Shown here piece after piece: positions 33,027 through 40,997 of a stretch of 64,000 nucleotides of DNA (positions are counted from its first letter, which is position 1; every line of letters starts with the position of its first letter). Source of the DNA: Spirochaetaceae bacterium. Its GTDB lineage: Bacteria; Spirochaetota; Spirochaetia; DSM-27196; PXBQ01. The notes under the pieces were generated by a model. That model worked only from the letters and a program-made list of their open reading frames with translations, was not told where the DNA came from and did not search any database. The translations under genes and the position numbers were made by a program. The stretch is taken from assembly GCA_007695285.1 (NCBI GenBank), contig REEC01000133.1, positions 58,076 to 122,075 on the forward strand, written 5' to 3'.

Positions 33027-33399
33027 CGGCCACCTCGATTACCACGAACGCGATCGCGGTCTCTCCCTCGTGCGTCAACGAGAGATGGATGCGTCCGCCA
33101 CGGATACGAACGAACGCTTCACGCGCCGCACCGTACAGTACGATTCCAGGTTTGCCACGTTCGTCGTTTGTGACGCAGATCTCGTCGAGTCGCATATCGC
33201 GCATGCCGGAACCCAGGGCCTTTCCGAAGGCCTCCTTCGCGGCGAACCTCGCGGCGAGCGACTCGGCCGCACCGATACCGCGAGATCTGAGTGCGGCGAT
33301 CTCGTCGCGATGGAAAAAACGCTCGAGAAGCGTGCTCCGCCCGAGCCACGACGAGATGCGACCTATCCGCACCACATCGACGCCTATTCCGGCAATCAT
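33019..33399 (-). CDS. acpS: Holo-[acyl-carrier-protein] synthase
   Basis: A 126-residue protein with IAGIGVDVVRIGRI (Asp of the magnesium site), RFFHRDEIAALRS, AARFAAKEAFGKALGSG (the catalytic Glu/Lys helix) and IHLSLTHEGETAIAFVV. It moves 4'-phosphopantetheine from CoA to ACP. ATG 33399 overlaps the cdaR stop (TGATG). GTG one codon earlier is the tracker's choice. Confidence 0.95.
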   Translation of the reverse strand: MIAGIGVDVVRIGRISSWLGRSTLLERFFHRDEIAALRSRGIGAAESLAARFAAKEAFGKALGSGMRDMRLDEICVTNDERGKPGIVLYGAAREAFVRIRGGRIHLSLTHEGETAIAFVVIEVADE

Positions 33400-34367
33400 C
33401 ACGGACCGGCCTCGTCGCCGACGACGAGGTCAATTTCGGTCGGCTCGAATCGCAACACGGCGAAACCCGGAGGAACATCAGGCCGCGTCGGCAACGTGTA
33501 CGTGCCGGGACCGTCGACACCCTGCGCGTCGATGATGAGCTGAACATCGGTCGACTGATAACGCTCTATGTCGAGTTCGCGCGCCTGAACGCGAACAGAG
33601 CCGGCCGGAAGCGGCGCGAGCACGATCAAGTCAGGGTCCAGATCGAGCACGACGATCTCGACGGAGTCAAACGTCGCGAGCGCGATACGCTCGTCGATCT
33701 GTGCGCGGAACTCGACGGTATCGCCGCCCCGGAACGCAACGAAAGGATCCGGGTTCACGAGAGACACGCGCGTAGTGAACTCCTCGGTTCGCGACGACAT
33801 ATCTACCTGTTCGGTCTTTACGGCCGTGATAAACTCAACGCGCGAGCGTGGCCCGTCGATCTCGATACTCGGCGGCGTCACGCGAGTCGAAGCGATCTCG
33901 TACCCGGCCGGTGGAACTCCGAATAGAACCGGCTCGACCGGTACGCGGCGCACCAACCGACGTTCGAGCGCCACCTCGATCTCGAGAGGTTCGACGCGAA
34001 TCTCGAGGTGGTTTTCCTCGAGTGCTCCACCCGTTCGTGCGATATTCACGGTCGCGCGGTGAACCCCGTCGGACCGATACGGTGACAGGTCGACGAATGC
34101 CTCGACATCGGTGTCGGACACACGATCGATCGCATCGGGCTCTCCACGAACGACGACGCGCACTTTCTCGGTGTGTGCAGCGGCCGGCACGTACTCTTCG
34201 TTCAACACGACCGAGAGCGGAACCGTGATCGATCGCTCTTCGAGCCGTGCGAAGCTGTTGAACACCGTGAGCAGCACGGCGACGGTGACCGAGAGTACTT
34301 TCGCGGGCCAGTTATCAAGTACACGTGCGAGGACCGATCTACTCTTCAAACGCAACCGCCCCTTCAT
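33399..34367 (-). CDS. cdaR: CdaR/YbbR-domain protein, partner of diadenylate cyclase
   Basis: The track ORF from 34625 covers cdaA in another frame. ATG 34367 gives 322 residues with an N-terminal anchor (NWPAKVLSVTVAVLLTVFNSFA, about 16-37) and then extracytoplasmic YbbR repeats with patterns such as VPLSVVLNEEYVPA, RVVVRGEPDAIDRV and PVEPVLFGVPPAGYEIASTRVTPPSIEIDGP. CdaR binds and modulates CdaA in characterised systems. The 29-base overlap with cdaA and the shared operon support the same pairing. No clear SD is seen, so translation may rely on coupling to cdaA. Confidence 0.85.
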   Translation of the reverse strand: MKGRLRLKSRSVLARVLDNWPAKVLSVTVAVLLTVFNSFARLEERSITVPLSVVLNEEYVPAAAHTEKVRVVVRGEPDAIDRVSDTDVEAFVDLSPYRSDGVHRATVNIARTGGALEENHLEIRVEPLEIEVALERRLVRRVPVEPVLFGVPPAGYEIASTRVTPPSIEIDGPRSRVEFITAVKTEQVDMSSRTEEFTTRVSLVNPDPFVAFRGGDTVEFRAQIDERIALATFDSVEIVVLDLDPDLIVLAPLPAGSVRVQARELDIERYQSTDVQLIIDAQGVDGPGTYTLPTRPDVPPGFAVLRFEPTEIDLVVGDEAGP

Positions 34368-35151
34368 CGGCGACGAGTTCGTCCTCGTCGTCGACATCGA
34401 GCTGCTCCGCAAGCGTCCGACGGACGTCCTCGAGCACAAGATCGTAAAAAAGGTTGCCGTCGTACGCAAGCGAGATCGCACCGGTCTCCTCGGATACGAC
34501 GAGAACGACCGCATCGCTTTCCTCGACGAGCCCGAGCGCGGCACGATGCCGCGTTCCGAAACTCCTGCGAACGTCGAGCTGCTCGGATAACGGCAGAAAA
34601 CACCCGGCCGAGACGAGCCGCCCATCCTCGACGATCACCGCGCCGTCGTGCAGCGCGGTATCGTGCGAAAAGATCGTCAATAACAGCGGTGAGGAGATCT
34701 CGCCGTTGATTCGGGTACCCGTCTCTATGATGTTTTTCTGTCCGACTCGACGCACAAACACGATCAGCGCACCGCGTTTGCGGTACGCGAGAACCTCGGC
34801 CGCCGAGACGATCGCGTCGAGTGGAAACGCCTCGCGCCCCTGCGAGAACTTGAGAAATCGGCCCTGCCCGATCCGCGTAAAAATCTTCCGGAGTTCGGGC
34901 TGAAAAATAATCGCGATTCCGATGACGAGACTCGGCGCGAGCAAATTGAGGATCCAGACGAACGTGCGAAGATTCAGAAAGTACGCGACCGCGTACATCG
35001 AGACGATCAACACCGCACCCTTCACGAGCTGAATCGCTCGCGTCTGGACCAGGATCTGATAACCCTTATAGATCACGACGCTTAGGAGCAAGACGTCGAG
35101 AGCGGGCAAAATGACTTCCCGGAAGACCCAGATATTCTGGAAAAGATTCAT
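34339..35151 (-). CDS. cdaA: Diadenylate cyclase CdaA
   Basis: This 270-residue protein has three N-terminal membrane spans (about 15-85), then a DAC domain with ALHDGAVIVEDGRL (DGA motif, 169-171) and SFGTRHRAALGLVEESDAV (RHR motif, 201-203), the two motifs that bind and join two ATP into c-di-AMP. c-di-AMP controls potassium and osmolyte balance and cell-wall homeostasis. It is co-translated with folP (ATGA overlap) and cdaR. An acidic tail (VDDEDELVADEGAVAFEE) ends the protein. Confidence 0.96.
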   Translation of the reverse strand: MNLFQNIWVFREVILPALDVLLLSVVIYKGYQILVQTRAIQLVKGAVLIVSMYAVAYFLNLRTFVWILNLLAPSLVIGIAIIFQPELRKIFTRIGQGRFLKFSQGREAFPLDAIVSAAEVLAYRKRGALIVFVRRVGQKNIIETGTRINGEISSPLLLTIFSHDTALHDGAVIVEDGRLVSAGCFLPLSEQLDVRRSFGTRHRAALGLVEESDAVVLVVSEETGAISLAYDGNLFYDLVLEDVRRTLAEQLDVDDEDELVADEGAVAFEE

Positions 35152-36017
35152 CGAGCCGGCTCCTCGGGCACCGCGACCGCCCGATACGCCGCCACAACCC
35201 GGATCGCGTCGACGGTGTCGCGTACGTCGTGAACCCTGAGGATCTCGGCGCCGCTGAGCGCGGCGATCGTGTGCGCCGCTATCGTCGCGGCCCTGCGCTC
35301 TTCGGCCGCCGGCGATCCTCCGATTAACGCTCCGAGGAACGACTTACGCGAGAGTCCGACAACGACAGGATACCCGAGCCGGCGAAAGTCACCGATACCC
35401 GCGAGAATCGCGACATTGTCATCGACGGTTTTTCCGAATCCAATCCCCGGATCGATCACGATCCGGTCGGCAGCGACCCCTGCCTCGAGCGCTGCATCGA
35501 CACGCGCCACGAGTTCCGCGGATATCTCACCGATCGTGTCGGCGTACACGGGATTGCTCTGCATCGTCTTGGGGTTGCCGCGCATATGCATGAGAATGAC
35601 CGGAACGCGTCGTTCGACGACGAGCGCCATGAGGTCAGGATCATCCCGAAGCGCCGAAATGTCGTTCACGATGTCGGCACCCGCGTCGAGGGCACCTTCC
35701 GCGACTGCGAATTTCCGTGTGTCGATCGAGATCGGGATGTCGAACTCCGAGCGAATCGCGCGAATCACCGGCACGACGCGAGACAACTCCTCCCCCGCCT
35801 CGACGTACTCGCTTCCCGGACGGCTCGATTCGCCGCCGATATCGAGCACGTCGGCACCGTCGGACACCATCGCGCGCGCGGCTCGGACCGCATTCTCGAC
35901 ACCGAGCGATCGGCTCGAGGTAAAAAAAGAGTCCGGCGTACAGTTTATGATACCCATTACGACAGGAGAGAACCCGAGAGGTAGCGCACGCTCGCGCGGG
36001 AGGGGAAGAATCTTCAT
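35148..36017 (-). CDS. folP: Dihydropteroate synthase
   Basis: This 289-residue enzyme has signature VVMGIINCTPDSFF near 20, DGADVLDIGGESSRPGSEYV near 53, PISIDTRKFAVAEGALDAGADIVNDISAL near 95, and RIVIDPGIGFGKT and VGLSRKSF further on. It joins p-aminobenzoate to dihydropterin pyrophosphate in folate synthesis. It leads the run folP-cdaA-cdaR-acpS. Other folate genes are not in the window. Confidence 0.97.
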   Translation of the reverse strand: MKILPLPRERALPLGFSPVVMGIINCTPDSFFTSSRSLGVENAVRAARAMVSDGADVLDIGGESSRPGSEYVEAGEELSRVVPVIRAIRSEFDIPISIDTRKFAVAEGALDAGADIVNDISALRDDPDLMALVVERRVPVILMHMRGNPKTMQSNPVYADTIGEISAELVARVDAALEAGVAADRIVIDPGIGFGKTVDDNVAILAGIGDFRRLGYPVVVGLSRKSFLGALIGGSPAAEERRAATIAAHTIAALSGAEILRVHDVRDTVDAIRVVAAYRAVAVPEEPAR

Positions 36018-36062
36018 GTCGGCCTGCTGTCTCGAAAAAGTTTTCGCACCGTACCGTCGTGC

Positions 36063-36091
36063 ACTATATCATACACGACGGATTGGTTCAA
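36063..36091 (-). promoter_or_regulatory. Promoter of the folP-cdaA-cdaR-acpS run
   Basis: TTGAAC, 17-bp spacer, TATAGT on the minus strand, about 45 bp before the folP ATG. Confidence 0.6.
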
Positions 36092-36184
36092 CGCGGCGGC
36101 TATCGTTTTGATCGGGGCGCGCCGAAAGCGGCCTTATTTTGCCTTGAAAATGGGAACCATTCTCACAAACCGATAAAAACCGAC

Positions 36185-36283
36185 CTATTTCTTGCCCTTT
36201 TTCTTGTGACGATTCTTTCTGAGTTTCTTCTTTCTCTTATGCGTCGATATCTTTTTTCGCTTTCTCTTACGTCCACACGGCAC
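36185..36283 (-). CDS. AURKAIP1/COX24-domain mini-protein (32 aa)
   Basis: This gene is too short for the ORF track. A GTG at 36283 with AAGGAG nine bases upstream opens 32 codons reading MPCGRKRKRKKISTHKRKKK followed by LRKNRHKKKGKK. Twenty of 32 residues are Lys or Arg. The pattern KKISTHKRKKKLRKNRHKK matches the bacterial AURKAIP1/COX24 C-terminal domain, related to the mitochondrial small-subunit ribosomal protein mS38, so ribosome or rRNA binding is likely. A near-consensus promoter lies about 70 bp upstream. It occupies the only gap over 300 bp in this stretch (36018-36404). Confidence 0.8.
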   Translation of the reverse strand: MPCGRKRKRKKISTHKRKKKLRKNRHKKKGKK

Positions 36284-36355
36284 GTTATGCCACTCCTTGT
36301 TTGATCTACGTTTGATCCCACGTCAATCTAAATCCGATACGTAAAATGAGCCCGT

Positions 36356-36384
36356 ATTATGCCGGAACCCGGTTGCGATGTCAA
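36356..36384 (-). promoter_or_regulatory. Strong promoter of the COX24-domain mini-gene
   Basis: TTGACA, 17-bp spacer, CATAAT on the minus strand: eleven of twelve positions match the sigma-70 consensus. The predicted start is near 36349, giving a leader of about 65 nt. Confidence 0.7.
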
Positions 36385-36404
36385 CGGGGTTTCGAGAGAC
36401 AACA

Positions 36405-37382
36405 TCACGGCGACGCGAAGACGCGAGAAGCATCGACCAGGTTGACGATCCGGTCGGTGTCGTCCGGATCAACGGTGACGATGCCGGGAAGGCGCGTGAA
36501 AAACGTCCGCTGGCGCTTCGCGTACCGACGAGAGTTTCGCGCGATCGTCTGTTTTATCACCGGAACCAGCTGGGCGCGTTCGGCCGGCGGCGTTTCGAAG
36601 TAAGACGCATCAAAAAACTCACGATACCCGATACCGCGCATCGCCGGAAACTCGGCGCGACACCCCGAGCCGAACAGTCGTTCGAGCTCATCGACAAGAC
36701 CTGCCTCGAACATCGCGCCGACGCGCGCGTCGATACGGCGGTACAGCTCCGACCTCTCCCGGTCGAGGTACACGAGAGTCCAATCGAACTCTGCACGGGG
36801 ACGATCGGGACGGTGAAAAGACGACAGTGGGCGCCCCGTCGCGATCGAGACCTCGAGCGCGCGCGTGGTGCGGTACACGTCGTTCACGGCGATCCGGTGC
36901 GCGGAGACAGGGTCACGACGGGCAAGCTCTTCGTGCGCGCCGGCAGCACCGTTCCGGGCGATGAACTCCGCGACGTGTTTTCGGACGTCGGGGTCCGCGG
37001 GCGGAGTCGCCGGCAAACCACACACAAGAGTCCGAAAGTAGAACGCGGTGCCGCCGGACACGATCGGTATTCGACCACGCGCGTGAACGTCGGCGATGAC
37101 ACTCTCCGCGCGTTCGACGAACTCCGCGACGTCGAACGTCTCATGAGGATCCTTGATGTCTATGAGATGATGCGGAACCGCCGCGCGCTCAGCTGCGCCC
37201 GGCTTCGCGGTACCGATATCGAGGCCACGATATACCTGCATCGAGTCCGCGACGATCACCTCGGCCACACCCGGGAAGAGCTCCGTCACGAGCGAGGTCT
37301 TGCCGACCCCGGTCGCGCCGCAGAGGCAGACGACGCGAGCAACCGCCTTACTGCTCGATTTGGTACTCGACTTTCCCGTCAA
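36405..37382 (-). CDS. miaA: tRNA dimethylallyltransferase
   Basis: This 325-residue enzyme has P-loop LCGATGVGKTSLVTEL near 20, VADSMQVYRGLDIGTAKP near 44, VPHHLIDIKDPHETFDVAEF near 68, IPIVSGGTAFYFRTLV near 104, and the tRNA-contacting AKRQRTFFTRL near 295. It adds dimethylallyl to A37 of tRNAs reading UNN codons. Its start overlaps the rpoZ end by 35 bases, so translation is coupled. Confidence 0.96.
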   Translation of the reverse strand: MTGKSSTKSSSKAVARVVCLCGATGVGKTSLVTELFPGVAEVIVADSMQVYRGLDIGTAKPGAAERAAVPHHLIDIKDPHETFDVAEFVERAESVIADVHARGRIPIVSGGTAFYFRTLVCGLPATPPADPDVRKHVAEFIARNGAAGAHEELARRDPVSAHRIAVNDVYRTTRALEVSIATGRPLSSFHRPDRPRAEFDWTLVYLDRERSELYRRIDARVGAMFEAGLVDELERLFGSGCRAEFPAMRGIGYREFFDASYFETPPAERAQLVPVIKQTIARNSRRYAKRQRTFFTRLPGIVTVDPDDTDRIVNLVDASRVFASP

Positions 37383-37539
37383 GGATCTGTCTTATCGCGG
37401 TCGAAACAACCTTGACCTCGTCGGCCTCGAGCTCCTCGTCTCCGGTCATCGTGATCTGGAACGCTCTGCGAATCGTCGCGCACGTGAGTTCGTACACGTT
37501 ACAGTCGATATCTTCGAGTTTATTGATCGGAATTGACAA
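37348..37539 (-). CDS. rpoZ: RNA polymerase omega subunit (spirochaete type)
   Basis: The 63-residue product uses a TTG start with GGGAG seven bases upstream. The sequence SIPINKLEDIDCNVYELTCATIRRAFQITM and EADEVKVVSTAIRQILDGKVEYQIEQ matches the short spirochaetal omega, with the conserved helix that clamps the beta-prime C-terminus. It helps assemble RNA polymerase. It is the first gene before miaA. Confidence 0.85.
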   Translation of the reverse strand: MSIPINKLEDIDCNVYELTCATIRRAFQITMTGDEELEADEVKVVSTAIRQILDGKVEYQIEQ

Positions 37540-37577
37540 TTATGTTCTCCCAGCGCGGTAATTTCACACGCTGTTGC

Positions 37578-37606
37578 AATTTACACGGAATACGCGCGCG
37601 TGTAAA
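37578..37606 (-). promoter_or_regulatory. Promoter of rpoZ-miaA
   Basis: TTTACA, 17-bp spacer, TAAATT on the minus strand. The outer bases also form the inverted repeat TTTACAC/GTGTAAA. Confidence 0.5.
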
Positions 37607-37736
37607 GCATCGCCGATCCGCAAACGCGGGGGACACCCTTTTCACGCACGGGCATTCTTAGTATTTTAACATCGACACGATACGTATTGGATCACACCCA
37701 CATTCATTCCATGTCTGTGCGAGAAGGAGAGCGACG

Positions 37737-38681
37737 ATGGTAGAGGTTCGCGGCATAACCAAACGATACGGGCCGCACGTTGCGGTTAACGACGTCGGTT
37801 TTTCGATCGGCAAGGGTGAGATCGTCGGGTTTCTCGGGCCGAACGGCGCGGGAAAGTCCACGACGATGAATATCCTGACCGGGTATCTTTCGACGACCGA
37901 GGGGGAGGTCACGATCGACGGGATGCCGATCCTCGAGTATCCCGAAGATATCAAGCGCAAACTCGGGTACCTGCCGGAAAACCCGCCGCTGTACGTCGAC
38001 ATGACGGTCACCGAGTATCTGAAGTTCGTCGCTCAAATCAAAGGTGTCGCGAAAAAGACCGTGCCGTCGCGCATCGCCGAGGTTCTCGAAACCGTCAAAA
38101 TTACCGACGTGCGAAAGCGGCTCGTGAAGAACCTCTCGAAAGGGTACAAACAACGCGTCGGCCTCGCGCAGGCATTGATCGGTGATCCGGAGATCCTGAT
38201 CTTCGACGAACCGACATCCGGGCTCGATCCGAAACAGATCATCGAGATCCGCGACCTCATCCGTAAACTCGGAGAGAACCATACGGTCATCTTGAGCTCG
38301 CACATTCTGCACGAGGTAAGCGCGATCTGTCGACGCGTCATGATCATGAACCTCGGCCGGATCGTCGCCGACGGGAATCCGGATACGCTCGCGATTCAAC
38401 ACTCACCGACCGGGCAGCTCATCGTCACGGTTCTCGGCGAGGGCGAGAAGGCGCGCGCGACTCTCGCGGACGTCGCGGGGGTCACGCGGGTGACCGATCG
38501 GGCGACCGACGAGCCGGGTGCAGTCGAGTTTGTGCTCGACACCGATGGGGACGTCCGTCCGAAGGTGTTCGAGGCGATGAGCGCCGCGAAGCTCACGTTG
38601 ATCCAGATGCGCGTGAACACGATGAGTCTCGAGGAGTTATTCCTGCAACTGACAAGTGGCGAACAGGAGGTGCCGGCATGA
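37737..38681 (+). CDS. ABC transporter ATP-binding protein (GldA-like)
   Basis: This 314-residue ATPase has Walker A GFLGPNGAGKSTTMNIL near 37, Q-loop GYLPENPPLY, signature LSKGYKQRVGLAQAL near 138, Walker B ILIFDEPTSGLDP and H-loop ILSSHIL. The C-terminal 90 residues form the extension common in exporters of the GldA/NatA group. SD AAGGAGAG precedes the ATG. It heads a four-gene operon with a permease, a GldG-like and a DUF4340 protein, the cassette known from gliding bacteria but widespread in non-gliders. Confidence 0.92.
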   Translation: MVEVRGITKRYGPHVAVNDVGFSIGKGEIVGFLGPNGAGKSTTMNILTGYLSTTEGEVTIDGMPILEYPEDIKRKLGYLPENPPLYVDMTVTEYLKFVAQIKGVAKKTVPSRIAEVLETVKITDVRKRLVKNLSKGYKQRVGLAQALIGDPEILIFDEPTSGLDPKQIIEIRDLIRKLGENHTVILSSHILHEVSAICRRVMIMNLGRIVADGNPDTLAIQHSPTGQLIVTVLGEGEKARATLADVAGVTRVTDRATDEPGAVEFVLDTDGDVRPKVFEAMSAAKLTLIQMRVNTMSLEELFLQLTSGEQEVPA

Positions 38682-39541
38682 TCGCCGTATTCAAACGTGA
38701 GCTCAAGAGTTACTTCTTGACCCCACTCGGGTATACATTCATGGGTTTGTTTCTCCTGATCGCAGGATTTTTCTTCTCGTACGGCAACCTGTTGCCGCGG
38801 AGCCCACGGTACGCGCAGTTCTTCGGGAACATCCTGTTCATCTACCTCATCGCGGTTCCCCTGTTGACGATGCGGTTGCTCTCCGATGAGCGTCGTCTCA
38901 AGACGGATCAGCTGCTGCTCACGAGCCCGATCAAGGTTTCAGGCATCGTGCTCGGAAAGTATCTCGCCGCGTTTTCGGTCTTCGGGATCACGCTCGCGGT
39001 GACGGTACTGTACGCGGTGATCGTCGGAATTCACGGCGATCTCGCGGTGGCCGAGACGATCGGCGCGTATCTCGGGTTTATGCTGCTCGGCTCGTGTTTC
39101 ATCTCGGTCGGCACGTTTATCTCGGCGGTGACCGAGAACCAGGTGACGAGCGCGTTCTTCACGTTTTTTGCATTGCTTTTCATCTGGCTCATCGACCTTG
39201 TGCGGCAGATCGTACCGATGGACCTGACCTCGGGTTTGATTTTTGCCGCGGTCGTCGTCGTCGCGATTACGGTGTACTTCTACCTGAACACGAGGAATCT
39301 CATCGTAGCGGCCGCGGCGCTGGTGATCGGAGCCGGAGCGATCACGGCGACGTTTTTCCTGAGTCGGAGCTTCTTCCTCGGGATAATGTCCGACGTGCTC
39401 GACTGGCTCTCGCTTCTCGCGCGATTCGGATCGTTCAGCCTCGGAATCCTCGAGTTTTCGACCGTCGTATACTACGTAAGTTTCACGACCGTGTTTCTCT
39501 ACCTCACCGTACAGGTGATAGAAAAACGGCGCTGGGCGTAA
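38678..39541 (+). CDS. ABC transporter permease (GldF-like)
   Basis: This 287-residue membrane protein has about six spans. The N-terminus FKRELKSYFLTPLGYTFMGLFLLIAGFFFSY, LLTMRLLSDERRLKTDQLLLTSPIKVSGIVLGKYLAA and the later GSCFISVGTFISAVTENQVTSAFF fit the ABC-2 permease family (GldF/NosY-like). The LLSDERR-x-TDQLLLTSP loop is the usual ATPase contact. It overlaps the ATPase gene by four bases (ATGA). Confidence 0.92.
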   Translation: MIAVFKRELKSYFLTPLGYTFMGLFLLIAGFFFSYGNLLPRSPRYAQFFGNILFIYLIAVPLLTMRLLSDERRLKTDQLLLTSPIKVSGIVLGKYLAAFSVFGITLAVTVLYAVIVGIHGDLAVAETIGAYLGFMLLGSCFISVGTFISAVTENQVTSAFFTFFALLFIWLIDLVRQIVPMDLTSGLIFAAVVVVAITVYFYLNTRNLIVAAAALVIGAGAITATFFLSRSFFLGIMSDVLDWLSLLARFGSFSLGILEFSTVVYYVSFTTVFLYLTVQVIEKRRWA

Positions 39542-39551
39542 GGAGAGAGAC

Positions 39552-40997
39552 ATGAAAGACTTTGGAGCAATGATACGCCGATCGTTCCGCAACCAACACG
39601 TGAAACACGGTGGTTTTGCCTCGCTCATCACGTTCGCGGTCATCGTCGGAATAGTGATCGTCAACCTCATCGTGCAACAATTGCCGTGGCGTTTCGATAT
39701 GTCGGAGTCGCAGCTGTTCACGCTTTCGGATCAGACACGCGAGATTCTCGCTCAACTCGACGATAATGTCACGATCTACGTGCTCGCGGCACGGCGCGAC
39801 CCGCAGCCGATGGTGATTCAGACATTGCGCGAGTACGAGAACGCGTCTCCGCGTGTCCGGATCCAGATTCTCGATATCGACGAGAATCCCGCGTTTGCGC
39901 AGCGCTACGATACCGACGGTACCGGTGTTCGGAACGGCTCGGTGATCGTCGAAAGCGGCGACGTCTTCCGGAAGATCCCGCAGGTTGACCTGTTCAGCAT
40001 CTCACGGCGCGACCCGAACAATCCGCAGGTCATGGGCCTCGACATCGAACGCCGGATCACGAACGCGTTAATTTTCGTCGGAACCGGGTACGAACCGGTG
40101 ATTTACGAGCTGACCGGGCGCGGACAGCGCGCGTTAGCGCAGTTCAACCTGAACGAGTACTTCCGCAGTGAAAACTACCAGGTCCGAAGCGTCGACCTGA
40201 TTCAAACCGGCGAGATACCGCCGGACGCGAACGTCGTCGTGATGACCGCTCCCCGGACCGACATCAGCGAAGGCGAAGCCGACGCGATCCGCGCGTACCT
40301 GCGGGACGGCGGCCGTGCGTTGTTCATGGTCGATTTCCGGACCGGCGGAGGGCAGTTCCCTGTCCTGAACTCGGTGCTCGCGGACTTCGGCGTCGAGTTC
40401 GTCTCGGGCATCGTGCTCGAGGACGACCAGAACCGACAGGCGTTCCGTCCGTTCGACATCATCCCCGAGATGATCCAGCACGACATCGTCTCGCCGCTGA
40501 TCACGGGGCAAATGAACACGATCATCCCCGAGGCTCAAGCGGTTCGCCGAACCGAGCTCGCGCGAAGGACGGTGACGTTTGAACCGCTTCTGCGCTCGTC
40601 GAGTTCCTCGCGCCTGCGCGTCGATCTCGCCGCCGAGACGAGCTCCCGGCTCTCGAGCGACCAAACTGGGCCACACACGCTCGCGGCCGCCGTGTGGGAG
40701 CGCGATGACCAGGGACGGCCGACCACAAAGCTCGTCGTCGTCTCGAGTGCGCGGTTCCTCGATCAAGTTTTCCCGTACGGCGTGATCCCCGGCAACGTCG
40801 ACTTTTTCATGAACAGTCTCGCGTGGCTTCGCGACCGGGGTGACACCGCGTCGATCCGCCCAAAATCGCTGATCACGTTCCCGATGCAACTCACCGCGAT
40901 GCAGACTCTCGTGTACTCGTTGATCGTAGTGATCATCATCCCGGTCCTGATCCTCGCGGCCGGGTTCGTCGTATGGCTGAGGAGACGACACCTGTGA
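39552..40997 (+). CDS. GldG-family ABC-associated protein
   Basis: This is a 481-residue protein. An N-terminal span (FASLITFAVIVGIVIVNLIVQQL, about 24-46) is followed by a large extracytoplasmic region with RFDMSESQLFTLSDQTREILAQLDDNVTIYVLAAR, typical of GldG/ABC_transp_aux, and a GATase-like Rossmann part (NVVVMTAPRTDISEGEADAIRAYLRDGGRALFMVDF). A C-terminal span (LVYSLIVVIIIPVLILAAGFVVWL) and RRR end the protein. Its function is unresolved; it may form the periplasmic face of the exporter. SD AGGAGAGAG precedes the ATG. Confidence 0.88.
   Translation: MKDFGAMIRRSFRNQHVKHGGFASLITFAVIVGIVIVNLIVQQLPWRFDMSESQLFTLSDQTREILAQLDDNVTIYVLAARRDPQPMVIQTLREYENASPRVRIQILDIDENPAFAQRYDTDGTGVRNGSVIVESGDVFRKIPQVDLFSISRRDPNNPQVMGLDIERRITNALIFVGTGYEPVIYELTGRGQRALAQFNLNEYFRSENYQVRSVDLIQTGEIPPDANVVVMTAPRTDISEGEADAIRAYLRDGGRALFMVDFRTGGGQFPVLNSVLADFGVEFVSGIVLEDDQNRQAFRPFDIIPEMIQHDIVSPLITGQMNTIIPEAQAVRRTELARRTVTFEPLLRSSSSSRLRVDLAAETSSRLSSDQTGPHTLAAAVWERDDQGRPTTKLVVVSSARFLDQVFPYGVIPGNVDFFMNSLAWLRDRGDTASIRPKSLITFPMQLTAMQTLVYSLIVVIIIPVLILAAGFVVWLRRRHL

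Noticed and set aside
36059-36304. 81-aa plus ORF in the folP-miaA gap
   Set aside because: Its FLVTILSEFLLSLMRRYLFSLSLTS stretch is the antisense of the lysine-rich COX24-domain gene.
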